Assembly (NCBI RefSeq): GCF_000002595.2
Contig: NC_057004.1
Coordinates: 6,308,841 to 6,372,840, forward strand
Origin: Chlamydomonas reinhardtii
Lineage: Eukaryota; Chlorophyta; Chlorophyceae; Chlamydomonadales; Chlamydomonadaceae
Direction: 5' to 3'
Length of the DNA stretch: 64,000 nucleotides
The position numbers and the translations under genes are program-made. How positions within the stretch are numbered: the stretch's first letter is position 1; each line of letters starts with the position of its first letter. The notes beneath the pieces were generated by a model. That model saw nothing but the letters and a program-made list of their open reading frames with translations. It was not told the DNA's origin and did no database searches. Below, piece by piece: positions 54,423 to 63,831 of the stretch.

Positions 54423-55136
54423 CGGCCGGTGTCCGGGGCGAGAGGGGACATTGTGACTGCCTGAAGGCGTGCAGGGTGTGACGTGTGAATTCTTTGCTGG
54501 GAGTTACGACTCTGGCTCTGTGGTGGTGTGGGTTGTGCTGGTGGGGAAGCGGGAAGTGGTGCTCGTTTGGGTGACTTGCGGTGTGTATGGATGCACAACA
54601 AGGATGGATGCGCGCCGAAGGCTATGAAGGTTTGGAACTTTGGATGCCGGCTGGACCCTGGCAGCCGCACCGGCACAGTGCACCATGTATCGACAGGGGT
54701 GGTCCGTGGCTGGCACGCGTGGCTAGAAAGGCACATGAAGCGCCGTAAGCACTCGTGCGGAAAGCAACGCAGCTGTGAGGGCCTGCGAGACGCGGTGCGG
54801 GATCGCCCCATTAACTTCGAAGCGCGGGATTAGGGCGGGGGCACCTGACGTGGTGTCCGGGTTATCTCGGCCAGGCCGTCAGGGTCTCAGGGATTTGCAG
54901 GTGGTAGGCGTGTGTTGCCTTGATGAGTGGGCGGGCCTCCCGCCCTCCCCTCGTGGATATGCTGCAGGTAGCAGGTAGCTGGACCACAGGGAACCACGCA
55001 GCGCGCCGGTGCATTCGGATTGCTGTCAACCTGATGTCGGTCTTCCAAAAGGCCCGGACCGCATCACAGCTCAATCCTCATCCCAACGTACCATACCTGT
55101 CCATACAATTACATGCTCCTTTACAACTCAACTACT
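54423..55136. other. Intergenic region between DRC5 and the Fanzor element
   Basis: This is the DRC5 3' flank. Two minus-strand TGTAA signals at 55121-55125 and 55109-55113 lie just outside the 3' end of the Fanzor element and could terminate its transcript. No other gene is seen. Confidence 0.45.
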
Positions 55137-55406
55137 TGAACAAGGAGGTGGCTGCCTTAGGGAGGCAGGAAAAGGGCTGAGCCCTCCCCTCCCGGGTCGT
55201 TATCAACCCAGCCACCTTGACGCGGGCGCCTACTAAGCACACGCCTCTATGTTGGGGGCCTTTGGCATCCCCGCAAATCCGGACGTGGCCGGTTGGGTGG
55301 GGTGCACAGTCCGTGCTAACCCGCAGCTAACAAACTAGTCACGTCACTCGCCGCCAATCGACACGTGCACCCTCAGCCCCACGCCCTGCTAGCGCCGTTC
55401 AGGCTC
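55137..55406 (-). ncRNA. Candidate Fanzor guide (omega/f) RNA region, copy A
   Basis: The 270 bases from the Fanzor stop codon to the element end are nearly identical to 59639-59889 in copy B, although non-coding. In known OMEGA systems the guide RNA scaffold lies in the non-coding end of the element and runs over the boundary, so that flanking DNA supplies the guide. GC-rich self-complementary stretches occur near the end (for example TAAGGCAGCCACC after CCTGCCTCCC). No transcript is shown; the assignment is by position and conservation. Confidence 0.4.
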
Positions 55407-57593
55407 TCAGCCCGGCCCCGCCGCCGCCGCCGGCCATGGCGACCGCTGCAGCTTGGTCGGCCGCTCGAAGCCCATCAGCTTTAGCAGGAGGAGCACACGG
55501 ATCACGTTGGCGGCGGAGACGTCGCGGTTCTGGGGATGGGGAACGGGGAGGAAGAAGAGAGCGCACATCAGCTGTCCCAACCGTCTACCTGTCAATCAAT
55601 TTGTCCCCAGTGCCCAGCCGTCCCCGCACATGCACGGTCCTCACCCAGGTCGTCAAGCAGTCGTTGCAGACTTTGACCGACCAGGGCCGCTGCCCCTCCT
55701 TCAGCCCCCCAAGCCGCTTGATGGCCATCTCCTGACACCCGCAGTTGTAGCAGGTCTGCATGGTCGGGAGGGTGGGAGGGAGGGAAGGGCTTCCGCTAAA
55801 GCCAGGCATAAACCCAGCGGCCCACCCACCCACCAGCAATTGCAATCCCCCTCGACCCACCCACCTTGGAGGTCTTGTATTCATCGATGATGAACACATG
55901 CTTGGCGTAGCGCTCACGGAGCAGCTTGATGAGCCGCCCCGTCGGCGCGCGCCCGCCCCTGACGGAGATGGGGGAGCCGCCCTTCCCTCCCTGGAAGGCC
56001 CACGAACCCCACCCCACCACCACCTCCTCCTTGGGCCTGCCGCCCGTGAGCTGCTTGGCGACGCGGTGGAGCGCGCGGTCGCGCTGGATGAACGCAGCCC
56101 AGCGCTTTCGGCGGAAGGCGGAGAAGTGGTAGTGCCACAGCACGTGCACCGCGCCCCGGGGCCCCGTCTCTGCCGGCCCCGCCGCCTCCGCCTGCCCCGC
56201 CTCCTGCCCCGCCGCCTGCCCTGCCGCCCCACTGGCGAAGAGGTAGCGCAGGCGCTCTTCAAACCGGGCCGCCGACGCGGTCGCCGCCGTGGGGATGCCG
56301 CCAACGTACGCCTGCAGGGCTGGCGCAAGCTGTGGGTGGTTTGGCTGGAGTCGTTCCAGGCCTGACATGTGACGCCAGTGGCCCATACTCCTTTGGAATC
56401 GGCCCCGCTTCTGGCGCCGCCGCCGCGCTGTCCTGGCTCGCGGCCGCCAGTGCTTCGATTGCTTCGGTGGCCCCCCTTGCGCCCGCCCCCCTTGCGCCCG
56501 CCACCCTTGCGCCTGACGCCCTTGCGCCTGCGACGCGGCTCCGGCGGCAGCTGCCCAGGGAACAACTCCTCATCCAGCTGCTTGTCGTGCAGCTCGAGCA
56601 GGAAGCGCTGGGCAGGGCTGACACCCTCCCTGACACCCTCCCAAGCCCAGGGCCCTGGCTGGTACAGCGGAGACCGTGCTGCCATGAACCAATTCCCTCC
56701 CCCGCACGCGTCCACACCAATGATCTGCGTGGCCTTCATCTCCTCCAGGGTGCACAGCAGCTCCTCCGCATCGGCGGGCGCGGTCGCCGGCTTCAAGTTG
56801 GCCAGCGGCTTGTTGTGCGCTTCTCGCGCCACGCTGCAGGCCACCCCGTCCGTGGTGATGTAGTTAGCGAAGGGGGCGTTGCGGGAGGTCACACCCCCGA
56901 GCTGGAACAGGCCCCAGCCGACGGCGTTCAGCGTGGCAGACGACTGCATGCCCCCGCCGCCAAACGCGGCCTGGACAAACGAGGAGGGTGCCACGGCGCC
57001 CGCGCCTGCACCGGCGAAGACCTCGCCATGGCGCCTTGCCAGGGTGGGCAGCAGCCCAGGAAGGCGGGCCATGGACGTGTTGTCAAGGGGCACATAGATC
57101 GGCGCGAAGGAGGGGCTGGGGGTCAGCGTGAACGGACGTGCGCGATGCAGTTCCCGGCGCAAGGACGCAAGCCGCTGCGTGTCCTCTCGCGTCAACGGCT
57201 GCGCCTGCGTCAGTTGCTGCACCTGCGCCCCCAGCTGATCGCGGCGTGCCTCAAGGCCTGCGAGAATCTCCGCGGCCCATTCCATGTGCCGCGTGCTGGC
57301 CTTCTTGTACGTGGCCTGCGCCCCCTTGACCTCCCGCAGTCCTGCTGCAGCCAGGCGGGGCAGTAGCGCGCGGCAAAGCTCTGCAGCCATCCGGCCACGC
57401 TGTCCACCAGCAGCTGCGCGCTGCCATTGACAAGCCCACCAGCCAGGTGCATTAGCAGCAGGAGCGGCGATGCGCCCAGCTGCGCGCTACACGCGTCCAG
57501 CCGTGACCACGCCGGCAGCTCCACGAACTCCTTGCATGTCGGGCTGGCCTGGAACGCGCGCAGCAGCCGGAGCAGCAGCCCTACGCAGTACAT
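55407..57593 (-). CDS. Fanzor (eukaryotic TnpB-like) RNA-guided nuclease
   Basis: Three C-terminal exons are firm: one ending at 55865, then 55755-55645 and 55529-55407. Landmarks match TnpB/Fanzor: NAPFANYITTDGVACSVARE, RuvC-I in IIGVDACGGGN (Asp codon 56712-56710), RuvC-II in VFIIDEYKTSK (Glu codon 55882-55880), a zinc ribbon CYNC...CNDC (exon 55755-55645), and RuvC-III in NRDVSAANVI (Asp codon 55523-55521). All three acidic residues and all four cysteines are present. A Lys/Arg/Gly-rich linker separates RuvC-I and II. Upstream, a frame at 57593 to about 57390 (LLLRLLRAFQ...LLLLMHLAGG) precedes a frame change near 57.33-57.39 kb, and another change is needed near 56.4 kb. These are either short introns or lesions. 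The N-terminus is unresolved. Fanzors cut DNA guided by a short RNA encoded at the element end; activity here is inferred only. Confidence 0.82.
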
Positions 57594-57879
57594 TCCGAAG
57601 CCGCCTGTTGGGGATCAGCACGACGCGAACGGCGCTGCCGACAGGTAGACAAATACTGGGATGGGGGAGCCGAGCTGTTGGGCACGCTGTTGGTTATGGC
57701 GCTTGTGTGCGGGTCGCCTGCTGACAGAGGGCCCGCACTTGCAGGCATGGTGGGCGCCGCGGCGGTTGGGTCCTCCTGCTGCTGCCGCTGCCACAAGCTG
57801 CCCTCCGCATCTCCTCGCACTTGCCATAGCGGTGCCACGGACTGCCACCACGAGGCAGGCCACCACACGGCCGACTTAC

Positions 57880-58888
57880 GCAGAGGGGCGGGCGACGAAT
57901 GCGCTGCCGCTGCGGAGGCAGCGGGTGCGGGGAGGGTCAGATAACAGTGCGCGCCACAATGCCAATGCGCCACGCCATAACCTACGCTTCGTCCCGGCCC
58001 GAAGGCATTTTCCCAACCCAGCAGCGCTTGGACCAATGTACTAGTCCAGTCCCATTTCTCAACGCTCCATCATCAAAGCCCACGCAAGCTCACCCTGCTG
58101 GTCGCACGTCCGGCGGTCCGCGTCCGGCACCGCGATGGTGCTCGGCGCGCCTGCGGCGTCGCGCGCAAGGCGCGTGTGAGTATGTAGAGCAGAAGAGCAA
58201 GCACAGACTAGCCTGAGTGCAGAAAATAGGTAATTTCCAAGCAGCCTTAGCGAGGGCAACTGACCGTCTGCGGCCGCCTCCAGCTTCTTCTTCTTCTCCA
58301 GGAGATGGTCCCTGTCGACGTTGAGCGACGCCATCTCTTCCCACAGGCGCTTGCAGTCCGCTTTCTCCGTCTCCATCCTGCAGAGCCATATGCAAAAATG
58401 ATCGGATCCACAACGGTACTGCACCCAACTGCTAACTGATGACAGGGGAGCTGCGCTGGCGGTTGGCACGGCACGCGACTGGGAGCAGGGGTAGCTGCGC
58501 GGGCGGCCGGCTGGAAGCACGTACGTGTAATATGGTATTCAGGGACGATTTGATAAATGGGGGAGCTGAGAAGCTGGCTGTTGGCGCGCGAAGCGGCTGG
58601 GGCCTCACAGTTGTGCGCGGTACTGGTTGGGAAGCCTTGTGTGAGCTGCGCGTAAACTCAGATGGGATGCATGGAGGCTGCGCCTTCCCATCAGCTGCGC
58701 CTGGGCTGAACACGGGGGCACACGCGACTGAGGGTGACCAGCGCGGCGGGGGCGGCGCCAGCCGATCCCCGCCGCGCCCAGGGTGGCAACACGCACCCGA
58801 GAATTACGTCCCGAAGCTTCCGCCGATCATCAGCATTCTTGCGCAGGTCGCTCTGAACAAGCTGCAGTTTCTCGGCATTTGTAGCCAT
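57880..58888 (-). CDS. 5' exons of a coiled-coil protein running into the Fanzor locus
   Basis: Exons 58888-58797, 58377-58265 and 58150-58094 join in phase to give about 87 residues. Charged, helical, coiled-coil-like stretches (EKLQLVQSDLRKNADDRRKL, METEKADCKRLWEEMASLNV) are followed by APSTIAVPDADRRTCDQQ. A fourth exon starts at 57909 and either stops at a GTAAGT donor after 57880 or continues into the Fanzor element. A TATA box stands 111 bp upstream of the ATG. Two readings fit: a host gene whose fourth intron received the element, or an N-terminal extension of the Fanzor gene itself. No homologue is recognised and no 3' end was found. Confidence 0.5.
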
Positions 58889-59330
58889 CGTGTTGGTTTC
58901 AGCTAGTTCGGGTCACGGATGAAGACCCCAAGTCGCGGTGCCTAGTATTAAAAACGCGTTCTCTCGCCTGCAACTCGCTTGTCGCCGCCTGACTGGGTCT
59001 TTATACCACTGTATGTTAGTATGTTCCATGCTATCTTTGCAAGGCGAAAAGGCTGCGCCTGGTGAAAACTTGGCGCAGGGCGCAATGGGGGTGCTTCGGT
59101 GAAGTTGACCGCCGAGTGCTTCCAAAAGAGCAGCGCAAAATCCCTTCCCTATTTGAAGCACATATGTAAGATTCTATTCCGACTCTATTTCGACTCTATT
59201 TCGACTCTTTCAACTTTCAACTCTTTCAACTCGCATCATTCAGGTTGCGCCCCCAAATACACGTCGCTCGGCCAGAACTCGCTTACCATCGGCACGCCCG
59301 CTCGGGCGCCCTTACCCCCCGCAGACTTTA
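58889..59330. other. Spacer between the two inverted Fanzor copies
   Basis: It contains the promoter of the minus-strand coiled-coil exons and, at 59172-59230, short tandem ATTTCGACTCT and TTTCAACTC units. No plus-strand gene is supported. Confidence 0.5.
58999..59005 (-). promoter_or_regulatory. TATA box for the coiled-coil exons
   Basis: TATAAAG on the minus strand lies 111 bp upstream of the ATG at 58888, a normal distance for a short 5' UTR. Confidence 0.6.
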
Positions 59331-59889
59331 GAGATGCGGAGGGCAGCTTGTGGCAGCGGCAGCAGCAGGAGGACCCAACCGCCGCGGCGCCCACCATGCC
59401 TGCAAGTGCGGGCCCTCTGTCAGCAGGCGACCCGCACACAAGCGCCATAACCAACAGCGTGCCCAACAGCTCGGCTCCCCCGTTCCCCATCCCCAGAACC
59501 GCGACGTCTCCGCCGCCAACGTGATCCGTGTGCTCCTCCTGCTGAAGCTGATGGGCTTCGAGCGGCCGACCAAGCTGCAGCGGCCGCCATGGCCCTCCAT
59601 GGCCGCCGGCGGCGGCGGGGCCGGGCTGAGAGCCTGAACGGCGCTAGCAGGGCGTGGGGCTGAGGGTGCACGTGTCGATTGGCGGCGAGTGACGTGACTA
59701 GTTTGTTAGCTGCGGGTTAGCACGGACTGTGCACCCCACCCAACCGGCCACGTCCGGATTTGCGGGGATGCCAAAGGCCCCCAACATAGAGGCGTGTGCT
59801 TAGTAGGCGCCCGCGTCAAGGTGGCTGGGTTGATAACGACCCGGGATCAGCCCTTTTCCTGCCATAAGGCAGCCACCTCCTTGTTACTT
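59331..59889 (+). mobile_element. Internally deleted, inverted Fanzor element (copy B)
   Basis: Bases 59331-59480 match the 5' end of copy A (57812 down to about 57660). At about 59480-59492 the sequence jumps to the copy A segment just before the last exon (about 55545-55530) and then follows it through the RuvC-III exon and the 3' non-coding end to 59889. The jump falls in a C-rich microhomology (CTCCCC/CCATCCCC). About 2.1 kb of internal sequence, including RuvC-I, RuvC-II and the zinc ribbon, is missing. It retains both ends and the putative guide RNA region, as a non-autonomous derivative would. ACTT occurs at the 3' flank and again just before the 5' limit, so a 4-bp duplication is possible. 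Confidence 0.8.
59639..59889 (+). ncRNA. Candidate Fanzor guide RNA region, copy B
   Basis: This is the counterpart of 55137-55406, inverted, with a few substitutions and one small deletion after ACGACCCGGGA. Flanking sequence past the shared CTCCTTGTT end differs from copy A, as expected if each locus would produce a different guide. Confidence 0.35.
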
Positions 59890-60174
59890 GCCGGGACATC
59901 GGGACATGCTTCCTCTGCCGTGTCCGCGGTAGAATTTGCACCTCATGTTTGAGGACAGAGGCACGCAGAGAAACAGTACCGTAGCACGCTGGCCCCCGGG
60001 TTCTAAGAGGTTGTGGCAGACCGCGTACACAGTATCACAGGCCAGTAGTCCTTGCCAAGCCTCACCCCACTCACATGAACGTTTCGGGGCCCCCAACTCC
60101 AGCGGCGCAACACCCGTCTCTCTCATAAGCCATTCAAGGGCATAGCCGAACTCTGGTCGAGCGCCATAATGCAC
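59884..60174 (-). pseudogene. Unidentified ORF ending at the copy B junction
   Basis: The frame reads like protein (EFGYALEWLMRETGVAPLEL, EWGEAWQGLLACDTVYAVCH) but uses A/T-ending codons unlike local genes. Its stop codon falls at the edge of copy B. A neighbouring frame upstream (DVHVVPLFAQQLLA) looks like its continuation, shifted. It may be a gene or element fragment into which copy B inserted. No family is recognised. Confidence 0.3.
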
Positions 60175-60768
60175 ATGGATTCTTCGTGCCAGCAGCTAGC
60201 AGCTGCTGAGCAAACAGTGGGACCACGTGCACATCCTCACGACACCATGTCCCATCAGCAACCATCAGCACGGGCCTGCATGGCACACACCGTATTATAC
60301 GCGCGGCCTTCCACCGATACAGTACATCACAGCAACAAAAGGTGTACGACAACCAACCGACCAACAACAACCATGCCGCTCACATAGCTCAGCCCGCGTC
60401 TGAGCGCGCCGCGGAAAACCCTCATCCCATGACCGCTCTCAGCGACCCGCACCAACCAACACATCGAGGAGTGTCCATGCAACTCAGCCCCCGACATTTA
60501 CAAACACAAGCGGCTCACAAACAACGCAACCGCCAGCTCGTCGCTGGCGCCGCGCAACAAACCACAAGTCGTTATGGTACAAATGCGTCTGCCACTGTCC
60601 CGCATGACCACCGGACAGAGCAGCAGCCTCGAATACAAACCTGAATACAAACACACGTGCAAGCAATTCCAGCTGCCCTTCTCGCTGCTCGCACTCTCGC
60701 ACAGGATTCCAGGCAGCTGCCACCTCCAGCGCCACCGCCATCACGCTGCATACGGTACAGCCCCGGCC
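60175..60768. other. Gap between copy B and the mTERF-family gene
   Basis: This is the 3' flank of the minus-strand mTERF-family gene; TGTAA on the minus strand at 60498-60502 is its likely poly(A) signal. No gene is seen. Confidence 0.45.
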
Positions 60769-61809
60769 TCAGAAGCCCGCCTCCTCGTCCGAGGTATCGG
60801 CGACAAAGTTGTTCTTGGCGCGCTTGTAGTAGCGGTGCAAGAAGCCAATGCCCTGCACACAGCAGCAACGATTTCGGCCAGGGCACACAAGAACGGCACA
60901 GCATACAGTAGCCGCATTCTGAGATAGGACTGCGAAGAGCAGCACGGCCCCGCTCCCGCCGCGCCGAGGCGGGTTTCCCCGGACACGGAAACGGAATGCA
61001 CGAGTACCGTACCGATTCCGCTATCAGCCCTCACTGCCGAAAACTGGTGAAAACTGGTGGCTCCCATGCTCGGAAGCACCAAGCATGCGTCTCACAACAA
61101 GACAAGACCTGACAGGACGAGCGCTCACCTGGTCGGCCAGCACAAACATGTTCTGGATCTCGATGGGCAGCTCGTCAATCATGCGCACGTGCTGCGTGTG
61201 GGGGCAACCAACAGTGGACGAGCCACGTTAGAGGGGCGGGCCGGACCTAAGTATGCATCCCTGCGGGCCCTTACTAGAGAGGCACGCAACTCTCGAGCCC
61301 CAACCCGAAGTGTGTGGTCTGTCCACTGCGTGACGTCCGCCTTCCAGGCCGTGGAAACATGAGCTCACCGCCCCGTGCAACTCCCAATCCGTATGTCGTG
61401 TAACACCCCCTAACACCCGCGGTTCCCAGACCGCCCCTGCAAGGCCCCTGCTCCCCCCGTCCCCGCGCTGTATCAAACCGGCTTCGTCTAACTGGTTATG
61501 CCTGGAATACCCCTCCTTCACACTCTGGTCTGGGTCTTGCTTAAGTTCGGTTTGGAATGACAATGCCCCGCCCGCATACCCTCACACCGTGTAGTAGTCC
61601 ATGCGGTACAGCAGGTCGGGGTACTCCGCCACCACCGGCGCCACCACCTTGCGCTCGCGCGCCGGATGCAGCCGCGTCAGCAGCTCCAGGCAGCGCTCCA
61701 GGCGGGTGGGCAGGTCGGCCGCGTACAGCAGGCGCGGGCTGCGCTGCACGATGGCAGCCACCTCCTTGCCCGGGAACGCCTCCACCAGGAGAACCTGGAG
61801 AGAGAGTGT

Positions 61810-61877
<68 letters not shown>

Positions 61878-63218
61878 GTGTGTATGTGTGCGTTTGGAAA
61901 CTACAATCGCTACACTCCCAGACTTGCAGAGCACACACGCGGCTCCCACCACAGCTGCTGCACCTCCTCCCGCCCAAACGCCCAGCCGCTAAACCCCAAC
62001 CTCCGGCCCCGCATCATTCCCCCCCTTCAGCACCGCTATGGGAACACGAGCCACACGCTTGCGCATGTGGCCCCTCCCCTTCCCCTCCCCTCCCGCACCA
62101 GGTTGCGTATGGCCACGCCGGGCTCCGTGTCCAGCACGCCCACGTCCCGGTCCACCAACTGCGCCAGGTCCAGGTCCGGCACGATGCGCGTCAGCCGCTG
62201 CACCTTGGCGTTCAGCTGCGCCACACTCAGCGGCGCGCCGGCCTTCTCCAGCTTGCGAACCAGGCCCTCAGCCGCCGCCTGAGGTAGAGAAGATGCGGTG
62301 GGTGGGCGGGGGCCATTGTGAGGAGGTGTGGGGAGGTGTGGTTTTGAGGTGGTGTGGGGAATGTGTGTGAGGAGATTTGTAAGGGGTTGCGGGTGCGATG
62401 CGGGTGGGCTGACAGCTGTGATGAGGGCAGCTGCCGAGCTGGTCCATGCCAGGTGGCTTGCCACTAGTGGCGGGTACGGTGCGCAACGTGCTTCATGCCC
62501 CGCGCTTTGCTCCACGGCATCCTCGGCGCGCCAGCAAAGTCACCATTCTGTGCCAACCACGGTGTGGCTCACCACGCCAGCCCCGCCCTTACCTTGTTGA
62601 GTCCCTGCTCCGTCCAGTAGCTGACCAGCGCCTCATGCGGGCTGGGCTCCGCGGGCGACTGCGCCGTGAGCTCCAAGTCCGCGATGAAGGCGGCCTGGGG
62701 GGGAGCGCGGCAGGGGGCAAGGGGGGGGGGTGGCAGGGTTAGCAGGGGGGGCGCAGGGGGAGCGAAAGCAAGGATAGGGCGGGCAGAAGGTTTTGAGGGG
62801 CGTGGCGTGGCGTTGCCGACCGCTGATGGTGGCCAAACTCTCACGCCCTTTAGGCGTGGCACCGGCCATGATCCCGCCTCTCCTCCCGGGCGCATCGTGA
62901 ACAGCGGCAGAATGGTTTCACTCCGGCACCGTCACCCAGCTGGGGGCTAGCGCTGGCCGGCAGGCGTGAGGTGCGTTGCTCCTCCCGGAACTCCGCCCGC
63001 ACTTAAAAACCCTGGGCCAGCTGCGGCCCTTCTGCCGACAGCTGCCTCGCCGCCAACGCTCAACGGCCCCTCACCTGAAGCTCCGACTGCGTTTGCAAGT
63101 ACGCTAAATGTCGCGCGCCGTTGAATAAGTCGAGCGCTTCTTGGAGGGCCTCAGACTCCTCTTTCGAGGGCCCGCGATCACTTGGCCTTGCTCGACATAG
63201 TACTTGGTACCGGGGCAT
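60769..63218 (-). CDS. mTERF-family protein
   Basis: Modelled as six exons: 63218-63075, 62694-62593, 62278-62099, 61794-61588, 61191-61129 and 60852-60769, all in phase 0, giving 259 residues. The central part shows mTERF motifs, most clearly IVQRSPRLLYAADLPTRLER, and VVAEYPDLLYRMDYY. Flanking helices include LVRKLEKAGAPLSVAQLNAK and LDLAQLVDRDVGVLDTEPGV. The C-terminus ends in FLHRYYKRAKNNFVADTSDE and a short tail. It lacks an obvious long transit peptide, so location is uncertain. mTERF proteins act in organellar transcription and RNA processing. The start at 63218 is the first suitable ATG of the first exon, but its codon use is weaker than the rest, and an alternative start is possible. 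Confidence 0.78.
61813..61871. repeat. GT microsatellite in an mTERF-family intron
   Basis: About 58 bp of GT sits just upstream of the acceptor of the RSPRLLY exon. In the transcript it is a CA tract leading to the splice site. Confidence 0.93.
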
Positions 63219-63681
63219 AGAATGAGCTCTCCGCTTGTCTATTTGCTGGTGGAGTCGGCAAAGTCGCAACATCTTGCGTTGCCTTCGGAAAGTTTTTCTG
63301 GATGAACTTCGACTGTATTATAAGATAGGAATAATCTACATAGACACACATATATGCAGGAGTGTTCATAGACGCGTCGACGCGCACGAGCCCGCATCGC
63401 TGCCAGGGGTTTCGGTCCAGAACTCACATTCTCAATCAGGGTTATCTTGCACCAGTAACTATAGATAGCTACCGTATGCAGCATAGAGCACCTATTACTT
63501 TTTTCCCTTAAGGCCAAAGTCGTGGAAGTCCGCAGGGAAGCCCGAGCTTTGAAAGCCCTTCTCGACGCCCGCCAAATGCTTTTGGGCAAACAGTATTCAC
63601 GGGATGCAAGAATGTTTAGTTATCGTCCTTGAATCCTACGGACGTTTGACGATTCCTCGTTGACCAAAGGACGTTCTGAGT
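63219..63681. other. Intergenic region before the last gene
   Basis: AT-richer sequence. A plus-strand frame at 63511-63630 (AKVVEVRREARALKALLDAR) follows a CCTTAAG that could be a splice acceptor. It has no visible upstream exon, so it is not called as a gene. Confidence 0.35.
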
Positions 63682-63831
63682 ATGGGAGCCGGGGCAAGCG
63701 CTAATGTCAGGCCGACCTTCGATGAGGATTGGGCGAGCGACAGCACGAGGGGATTGGACTCGCTTGGAGGAGGACTGCGACCGCCTGTTAAGAGAGGGTT
63801 GAGCACCAAGTTCCGCCTTGAGTGGCTGAAG
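63682..63831 (+). CDS. First exon of an unidentified gene, start MGAGAS
   Basis: An ATG at 63682 opens 50 codons reading MGAGASANVRPTFDEDWA up to LEWLK, followed by a GTGCGG donor at 63832. The Gly-2 context suggests N-myristoylation. The rest of the gene lies beyond the window edge or in an exon I could not place at 63.85-64.0 kb. No domain is visible in 50 residues. Confidence 0.4.

Larger units (their letters stand above)
55137..57812 (-). mobile_element. Fanzor-bearing DNA element, copy A
   Basis: The limits come from comparison with the inverted copy at 59331-59889. Both share a 5' start at GAGATGCGGAGGGCAGCTTG and a 3' end at GGCAGCCACCTCCTTGTT, with unrelated flanks outside. Copy A encloses the Fanzor coding region plus about 270 bp of 3' non-coding sequence. 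Sequence shared between the copies differs at only a few positions, so the pair is young. CAAGT occurs directly after the 3' end and also a few bases before the 5' limit, but a true target-site duplication is not proven. No transposase was recognised in the element, and long terminal inverted repeats are not obvious. If exons at 58.1-58.9 kb belong to the same gene, the real 5' end lies further right. Confidence 0.7.

Noticed and set aside
55137-57812. Firm target-site duplication for Fanzor copy A (CAAGT)
   Set aside because: The repeat is five bases and offset from the 5' limit set by copy B, so chance cannot be excluded.
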